Part shown: piece by piece, positions 56,575-64,000 of the stretch | Layout of the letters: each line of letters opens with the position of its first letter | Position numbering within the stretch: position 1 is the first letter of the stretch | Assembly (NCBI GenBank): GCA_022575985.1 | Contig: JAKSXM010000014.1 | Coordinates: 25,792,001 to 25,856,000 of the forward strand | Direction of reading: 5' to 3' | Length of the DNA stretch: 64,000 nt | From: Anagrus nilaparvatae | Taxonomy: Eukaryota; Arthropoda; Insecta; Hymenoptera; Mymaridae | Position numbers and translations under genes: made by a program | The notes under the pieces: generated by a model | What the model saw: only the letters and a program-made list of their open reading frames with translations | Database searches by the model: none | Told to the model about the DNA's origin: nothing

Positions 56575-58115
56575 ACGAAAAGATGCTGCAACCCCGCATT
56601 TTAAATGCAGCAGGGAATTTATCTCCTCGGCAATATGGCTTTAGACGGGAGCGATCCGCGATCGAGTCGGTGAAGAAGCCCGTGGACGCGATAATAAGGG
56701 CCCAAACGGGTAATCATTACTCTCGTAAAATTACACTCTTGGTTACCCTTGATGTTAAGAATGCATTTAATTCGGTTAAGTGGACAAAGTTCCTGCTAGG
56801 ACTAAGTGACTTTGCAGTCAGTAAAGAGCTACCTAAGTAACCGAGTACTCTTGCACGAGACTCTTCAAGGAAAAAGGAGCAGGAAAGTGACAGCTGGCGC
56901 AGCTCAAGATTCACTACTGGGATGTAACCTATAGAACATTTCTTATGATGGTATCAGATGTTAGCAGATGGAGTTAGCAGATGGCTGCTTCATGATAGGT
57001 TATGCGGATGATATTGCCCTCGCGATCATAACAAGGAACGTGCAACAGGCTCAAAACAGTTTGAGCAACTGCATCGTAAATACAAGCTTATGGATGGAAG
57101 AGCATGGATTAAGTTTAGTAGCTGCTAAGACAGAGATTGTGATGTTTACGAGGAAGCAAATCGATACCATTATCGCAATACGAATCGACGAGGATACCGT
57201 CATAGAAACGAAAAGATTTGTTATATATTTGGGAATAATTCTGGACACGAAGCTGAAATACTGGGAGCACACCTCTTAAAGGTTCAAGAAGGCAAGTACC
57301 ACGACACTAGTCCTGAGTAGGCTGATGTCAAACATAAATGGTCCGAAGTCCAGTAAGAGGAACCTACTAATGTCCGGAACTCACTCCATCCTATGTTTAT
57401 AGTAGAAATTTGGGAGAAGGCGCTAGACAAGGATACCTATGTGAAAGGCATGATAAGAGTGCAGAGGCAAGGTGCTCTGGGGGGTTCCTTACGCGTACGC
57501 GCACGTACAAGAAACGATAGTTCTTGTTATTGTCAAAATTATCCCAATTGAGCTCCTTGCCAGAGAACGCAAACTCATACACGTCAGAAAGAACGAGGTA
57601 GATCTTGATCATATTAAAGCGGATGTTAAAAGAGCTACAGTGCTGGAGTGGCAAATGCTCTGGGAGGATCGCGCAGACAGCGCATGGACCAGGCGTATCA
57701 TAAAATAGGTTGCGCCTTGGATTCAGAGAGGAAACGGGCAAGTAAACTACTTCCTGACCCAGTTCCTCAGTGGTCACGGGCTTTTCCAGTCTTATCTCTT
57801 CAAAATGAGGAAGGTTGTGAGCCCTGAATGTGTGTTCTGTTTCGACGAACAAGACGACGCGTGTCACACGTTTTTACTGTGACTACTGGACGACTAAAAG
57901 GATGACGTTGGAGGCAGAGATGGGTGAAATCACGCCCGATAACATTGTTAAAAAAATTCTCCAAAACTAGGAATCATGTATCGCTGTGGCAAAGTACATG
58001 GAAGAAATGCTGCGAACTAAATAGCTATTGCCGACACCCTAACTAGGAGCCATGTGTTGGAGCGATCGAGATAGACGGCTCTTACACATGGCACCAATGG
58101 GGAGACAATGGAGGA
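56575..58115 (+). pseudogene. R1-like LINE, 5'-truncated and decayed
   Basis: It begins inside RT: NLSPRQYGFRRERSAIESV and VTLDVKNAFNSVKW (A block). After a frame break come TAGAAQDSLLG (B block) and IGYADDIALAI with an intact catalytic YADD (57000-57012). LSLVAAKTEIVMFTRK and YLGIILDTKLKYWEH follow. After more breaks come the thumb, LLARERKLIHVRKNEVDLDH, and a zinc-knuckle-like CVFCFDEQDDACHTF near 57835. GC content is well above the surroundings, as in R1-clade elements. Stops and frameshifts rule out function. The 156-codon minus-strand frame at 57397-57867 is its antisense shadow. Confidence 0.85.
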
Positions 58116-58127
58116 CGTGCAATGATA

Positions 58128-58205
58128 CATATTTACTTATTTATTTATATACTTATTTATTTATTTATATATTTATTTATTTAAAAACTTATGTATCTAT
58201 CTATT
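58128..58205. repeat. (TTTA)n-type tail of the R1-like LINE
   Basis: TTTATTTA units with ATAC and TATC variants directly follow the decayed LINE coding region and form its 3' simple-repeat end. Confidence 0.65.
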
Positions 58206-58209
58206 TGAC

Positions 58210-58860
58210 GACATGGTGAAATAACAAGAAGAAGAAATAAGCAATCTCCAGGATGAAAGCATGAATGAAAGAAAGGATCTTCAACCAAAAAACGGTGTAA
58301 TGTGAAAAAGCGGTTCCAGGTTAACTTGTATAAGGAATGATAGGGGGTGAGTTTAGTCTGTAGCATACCTGCGTAAGCCGAGTTAAATCGCAAACATGCT
58401 GTCATGTAGTCCGACATAATTTGAGTGCCTGGCCCATCTATACATAACGCATTCTCAACTAGAAACATGTATTTGGTTGTACAGTTTTTGGAGTCATAGC
58501 TCTGTAAAACCATCCAATCTTATACATATCGTTCCTGCTCACATGCAAAACGAAAAAAAAAATCGTAACTATTCCTGCACTAAATTCAAAAAAGGGGGTT
58601 GAGGGGGGCGCAAATTTGGTGACAAAGCCCCCACAATAAAAAACCAAATTCTTCAATTGTCTTTTAATTATTTACTCGTCCCTGCTCCTAGAGTATGCTC
58701 GGGGCGAGGAGGTGCAAACCTTGTTAGGGTTGGGGGACTAGGCCCCGCTATAAAAAAGCGAATACTCTACTAACACTAAATAATGGTGCGCTTGCATCTG
58801 TCTCTAGGGTAAGCTAGACCAAAGAGGATCGATGTTTCTTAATTAACTGCTTAGATTTTT
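58210..58860. other. GC-richer non-coding or decayed repeat region
   Basis: A patch at 58500-58830 has G-runs (AAGGGGGTTGAGGGGGGCGC), GGGGCGAGGAGG and GGCCCCGC. Minus-strand frames of 65 and 110 codons here show no family motif. It may be a decayed element, and no partner was found. Confidence 0.35.
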
Positions 58861-61800
58861 AGGTAGGCAATTGTCTGGGGGTCAAATGTCAAGAGGGCAT
58901 TTATCCAAGGAAGTAATTATTATTTTTTGTTGGAAATTTAAGGATTTTAGGGTTTTAAGTAACAGTTTCAATGACTTAAAAGTAAACCTTAAGCAAAATG
59001 TCATGAAGTGGTAAATTTCGTAAATTAAAAGATATCGAAATAAAGAAACTGAAACAATATATTCTAAAAAAATTACTAATTTACACTAAAAATTAATTGA
59101 AAATAACAAAAAAAATACTCCATCAATATCTCCTGGATCATCTCATATATATGTATAGGTAAAAAGATATTTTTTTTTCTTATTCTTTTTATAGAAAACA
59201 TATATAGCATCAAATTCCAAGAGGGTTGAAAATCACATATATAAGCTATAATATATATAAAAGAAGACTAGAGCGTTTGAAATCCTGTAAAAATAGTATA
59301 AGATTTCTTTTCCTTTTTTTCTTCTGTAATTCAGAATTTTGATCCTAAATAATAAGAGATAAAAAAAAATATCATTTTCTGGCAAATTGAAGTAATTTTA
59401 CGCATGATGAAAACAATTTTAGGTGTCTCAGATTGTTTGATTATTTTTCGAGGGGGTAAAGAAAATTTCTATTTTTAATCATGTCTTTAATTAATTGGAA
59501 TTCTCGAAACAAAGGCGCATAAGAAAATTACGTATTCTCTTTTAAAAACCCGAATTCCTTCACCCTAAAAATTCTCAACTTATTAATAATACCAAAGCTA
59601 AAAACCCTTTCCAAAAAAAAGTAGCAAAACCCTAAAAAAAGTCTCTTATAAACGTTCTAAAAAAAAAAATTAGCATTTCTATTAATTAAATACCTATGTA
59701 AGTAGTATAAAAAAAGGATATTATTATATAGTAAAAAGAGCGCGCGCAACAAAACATCCAAGTTAGAATAAACGATGCGAGAAAGAGGAAAACGTGAATA
59801 GTTCCTTGCTACAGTCGCATCGCGACATTCATACGGTTCATAATATAACATTGAAATCCTTTGTCATTTTTAAACATAAATAATACTTTTTTTGCATTTT
59901 TAATAAATGGGTCGTTTATCCTTTTAAATTAATTTATTCAAATAAATAACAAAAAATTATGAAAAAATTTTATTATTTTTTTATTTTTTAAAATTTAATT
60001 TTTTTTTAATCAATTACCTTTTTTTTAAGTTTTCTTTTTCTTTATTTACCGGCTAAAAAAAAATTCAATTTTTCAAGTGTGTTAATAAAGTGAATTGTGC
60101 ACATCAAATTAAAAATTTAACGAACAAAAAAAAAAAAAATGAAAAAGAAGGAAATAAAAAAATAAACAAGCAAGATATAAAAAATTTTCTGAAAAAAAAA
60201 TGTAAGTAAATTTATTTATTATAATAAAAGTAATAGAGTGTTTGTACCATATAATAATAATAATAACAAAGCAGTAATACAGTATGCAGTGTATATATTT
60301 TATATGAAAAAAAAAGAAAAAAAAAAAAGAAAAACCTGTTGATGATAGCCCTTTGAGATACTTGAGAAAATTTAACATGTTTATATAAAGGTTAAAAAGC
60401 ATATAATAATAATAAATAAAGACTGAAGAAAAAAAAAAGTTTAATATATTCTAATGATGACAAGTTTATTGTATGATATATGATAATGTATTTTTTTTTA
60501 TTATTATTAAGAGCTTAAATAATGAAAATAAATACATAAAAAGCAATTATGAAATTTTTGCTTGTTTGTTTATTTTTTTAATTTTATAATCTTTTAAATT
60601 TTTATTAAAATCTGTTTTATTGTTTTTTTTTTGTTTGTTTTGTATTTTTAACAATTATTTGCAGGTTGGATTATTAAAAAAATTTTTTTTTAATCAGGGA
60701 TTTATGTGTTAGAGTGTGAGTTATTTATAAATGTTTTTGTATCTGAATTACAAATTGGTGCTTAAATATTTGGTGGATTTTTTGTAGGGTTATTATGTTT
60801 TTTTAGGAATGGCTTTTGTATTTCAAAATTTTTAAAATTGGGTCCAGATTAATTTTTAGGCAATAAATTAGTTGTGGTTCTATTAATTAAAAGTTATGAA
60901 TATTTAAAATTTCTTTAGTGCTAAATTTAATTTTTTTTTTTTTTTGTTAGATCTAAATCTGATAACTAAATATTATTAAATGATAAAATTATTTTAGTAT
61001 TTGCATATACACAAAAAATAGCAAAAAATTCTTTTTTTTTATTCAGATTAAATCCTTTGAACATAAATAACTTTTAGTTGAACTAAAATTTGTAATTACA
61101 GTTGTGACAAAAAGAAAATTTTTTTTCACTGTTTTTATTTTACTGTTCTCTTTCAAATCGTTAGATGAGTAATTCAACTTTATAGGATCAATATTCACCA
61201 ATTTGTATATTAATTAAAATCATGATTAAAAATTATTAAATCATATATTCCCAGAATTTTCTTTTTCATATTCAACCATCCCTAAAAATAAAAATGGTAA
61301 AAAACTTTCAAAACGCAGTCAAAGCAAATCCAAATATTTATCTTTAAAAACTCATTTATAACAATAAAAGTAATTTAAGTAGATATAAATAAATAATACA
61401 AAAAGAACAAAAAAATTCACATACTAAATGAGACACAAAAAAAAAAAAATTTAGAAAATACATAATTTCTCCTAAAAAAAAAAGTAAAAACGTAATTGTA
61501 AAGTACATAGAAAGTCTTGTACATGTTGCTCATTTCATTAGTGCACGTACGTACATTTTTTTATTTTTGCTTTATACTTTATTTATCACTTACATTCTTT
61601 TTCCAAGTGAATATACTTTTTTTTATTTTAACTTTTATATATATTTTTTAGACCACAACTGACGGCAATTAACGACCAAAAGAAAGAGTGTGAGAAAAAA
61701 AAAAAGTTTTTTAAAAAAAGAGCCTCTTATATTCTTCTTTATATAAATTTTTTGCTCACTTATATAAAAAAAAAAAAATCTTTTTAAGGACCCTCTCTTT

Positions 61801-62630
61801 TACAGTACTTTTTTTTTTCTTACTTTCATCAAACTTTTTAAGGAAATCTTATTTTAACTATATATATTAAAATTTGACATATATATATAAAGACATTGAT
61901 ACTGTGTCGATAAACTTGCAACAGGTATAAGCTTTTTTTTTTTCTTATATTTTATGTAAACGAGATTTCAAGTTAGACAGTTTGAAGATATATATTATTA
62001 AACGTGATAAAGTAAAAAAAAAAATATCACAAGTTTTTTATCATTTTAAAAAATATATTAAAAACTGTTATTGGCAAATTAATCGATTCTATAAATTTTT
62101 ATTTTTTTCTTATCTAATTTTTTTTTTTAATATTATTAATTGTTTTATTTTAAAAAAAAATATTACACAATTAATGTTTTAACATAATTTACGGTTATTA
62201 TCGAGTAAAAAAAAATAATATGCAATTCCAAGAAAAATGTTAATTACTCTATTCTATTTGTTTCATTTTTTTTTTTTTTTTAAGTGGAATTTATAATAAC
62301 TGTTTTGTTTTATTATTACTTTTTTTTTTGTACTTGTACTTTTTTTTTTTTATTAATTATAGAAAAATATTTTAATATAATGAAATGTACATTGGCTTGA
62401 AAATTAACATTTTATTATTTTTAAAATTCTAAAAAAATACAAAAGAAATTATAATTAATAAGTAGTTTGGTCAAGGTACAGTCAGATTCAGAGTTGTTAG
62501 TGTTTGATATGAATTTAATTTTCTTTTTCGAAATTAAAATTGCTTTTCGAAAGCATTTTCTTATGATAATTGTCAAGTTGTAAGGTTTGTTACTGTTTGT
62601 ATTACAATGTCTCAAGCTTAGAAAAATAAA
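58861..62630. other. AT-rich intergenic stretch with long homopolymers
   Basis: Many poly(A) and poly(T) runs of 8-14 bases and (AAT)n tracts occur, for example near 60250 and 60405. No gene was recognised. Confidence 0.55.
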
Positions 62631-62634
62631 CCAC

Positions 62635-62850
62635 GCAGTCTTAAGAGCCTTTCATAAATTGCGCCCACAGTTTGAGGGTAGGTGAACCTCGTAACGTGAC
62701 AATTTGAGTCAAAGGGAAAGCTAGGATAATGAAAAAAAAGGTTTATTTTTCAAATACAGAAGGAATGAGATAAAAGTTTGACGTCCAAAAAGGGGAGGGT
62801 CCATATGTTATGTGAAAAATTGTTAAAAGGGGAAGAAGGTATCAAAAACC
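62635..62850. repeat. Likely decayed repeat
   Basis: GCGCCCACAGTTTGAGGGTAGG, CTCGTAACGTGAC and the roughly inverted AAAAAGGGGAGGGTCCATATGTTATGTGA are GC-richer than the context and look like worn arms of a foldback. No second copy was seen. Confidence 0.3.
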
Positions 62851-64000
62851 TTAAAAATATTCTATTAGGCATCATTAATTATTAGAATATGATTCTTTCA
62901 TATTCTAATGTAATTTAGTACATTGAAATTTAAATAATTAAGAAATTTTTAGCCTATTAGAATAGGTTAGAATCCTAAATTACCAAAACCTTGTATTAAT
63001 TTTGGCTTCCTTAGTAAAAAGTTTTTACGTCAAATTTTACAGTATTTAAAAAAAAAAAAAAAAATACTAGTGAAACAATAATACTTTTTGATTCCTTTTA
63101 ATGGCCAGGCTAACATATATTTTTTAATAATAATACAGATATATATTTAAAAATTTATTTTCTATGTATTGATTAAAATAACACTGCACACTAAAAAAAA
63201 TAAACTAATAAAAAATAAAAATTATTATCTACAAAAAAAGCAAACAAATTTAGAAAGAATGTTGTTCTTTTAATAAATTTATAAATTTATTTTAAAAAAA
63301 TTTTTAATTAAATTAAATTTTATTAAGTATGGTACAAAAACTTTTTATCTAAAATAAATTCAATAATTGTAAAAAAAAAATTAATTAAAACTGGAATAAG
63401 TACTTAGGATCTTACTCTAATATGGTGCTCTTGAATTTTTTAATTCATCATTGGAGTTTAATTAATTAATGCCGAACCGGAGAGTTTTGGAAATGAGAAA
63501 AAAAAATATTCTTTGTAGATACGTGACTAAAAAGTATGTCCCTGTAGTAAAAATTCATACTTTATCAGAATCTATCATTAGTTTTAACCTACAACCCATA
63601 AAAATACCCTTTAAAATATGGATGAAAATTGGGAAAATAAAATAAAATTAAAATTTGGCAATACCCACTGGCAGGTAGGGAGGCCTTAAATACTCTGTTG
63701 CTTAAAATTTCAATCAATGCAACTTAATCATATATGAAAAGATTGAAACTAGTAATATAAAATCATAAGCGACTAATATCTGCCACTAAAAATTATTTTT
63801 GAAAATCTACAGTGGCCCAGAATTTAAAATTATCGAAGTGTGTCATTTTTTGGGTACTGTGCTGCACATTGATTATGCTCATATTTAGTAACCCTGTAGT
63901 AATGGGTAAAAAAATTCTCTACTTAAAGTAAAATGTGGTTTTTTTTAAATGAATAATGTAATGAAGCATTTAATGCGTAAAATTAAAAAAAATTTTCTAA
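62851..64000. other. AT-rich intergenic stretch to window end
   Basis: No gene or repeat with a partner was recognised. Confidence 0.5.

Noticed and set aside
57397..57867. Minus-strand frame of 156 codons
   Set aside because: It is antisense to the R1-like LINE, whose plus-strand RT and zinc-knuckle motifs are clear; the minus translation has no family motif.
1..64000. tRNA genes
   Set aside because: I looked for GTTCGA-type T-arms with a partner acceptor stem and found none that folds; a covariance-model scan would be decisive.

Overview
This window is AT-rich eukaryotic DNA, almost certainly nuclear DNA of an insect. It has spliced genes with GT-AG introns, a metazoan-type 5S rRNA gene, non-LTR retrotransposons of jockey/CR1/L2, R1 and I-like types, hAT and MULE transposase relics, TA-target MITEs and a Transib-type MITE. 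The extreme AT content, long (TA)n and poly(A/T) runs and a small tandem family of fast-diverging secreted proteins would fit a parasitoid wasp such as a braconid. That assignment is inference and rests on no host housekeeping gene, because none is recognisable here.

Layout. 1-8 kb: intergenic DNA with foldback elements (2202-2658, 5040-5435, 5481-6350), a MITE nested in an older repeat (3200-3464) and a decayed 49-bp tandem array (7280-7735). 8.5-11.3 kb: a truncated LINE, a hAT transposase tail and one well-formed 5S rRNA gene. 14-18.3 kb: AT-rich desert with two unclassified dispersed repeats. 19.1-22.6 kb: a 5'-truncated LINE with an intact reverse transcriptase frame, then a MULE transposase relic and a repeat built of 24-bp units. 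25.4-32 kb: a second, broken copy of the same LINE family split by a nested insertion, then a large modular palindrome inserted into another repeat. 33.2-38.5 kb: more foldbacks and repeats.

The main gene content is at 40.0-45.9 kb. Two intact two-exon genes (312 and 308 aa) stand in tandem on the + strand, followed by a third, broken copy. Each intact gene has a signal-peptide exon, one phase-0 intron at the identical position, and a second exon with six conserved cysteines around the motif KMCNEVGDEV(V/I)CDCVDEV. I do not recognise the family. The most plausible reading is a lineage-specific secreted effector (venom, teratocyte, salivary or reproductive-tract protein), and that is inference.

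46-58 kb: a dispersed repeat in tandem and inverted copies, an I-like LINE whose RT half lies inverted next to its RNase H half (the footprint of twin priming), a 716-bp near-palindromic Transib-type MITE whose termini begin with the RAG heptamer CACAGTG and are flanked by CGGCG, and a decayed R1-like LINE. 58-64 kb is AT-rich sequence without a convincing gene.
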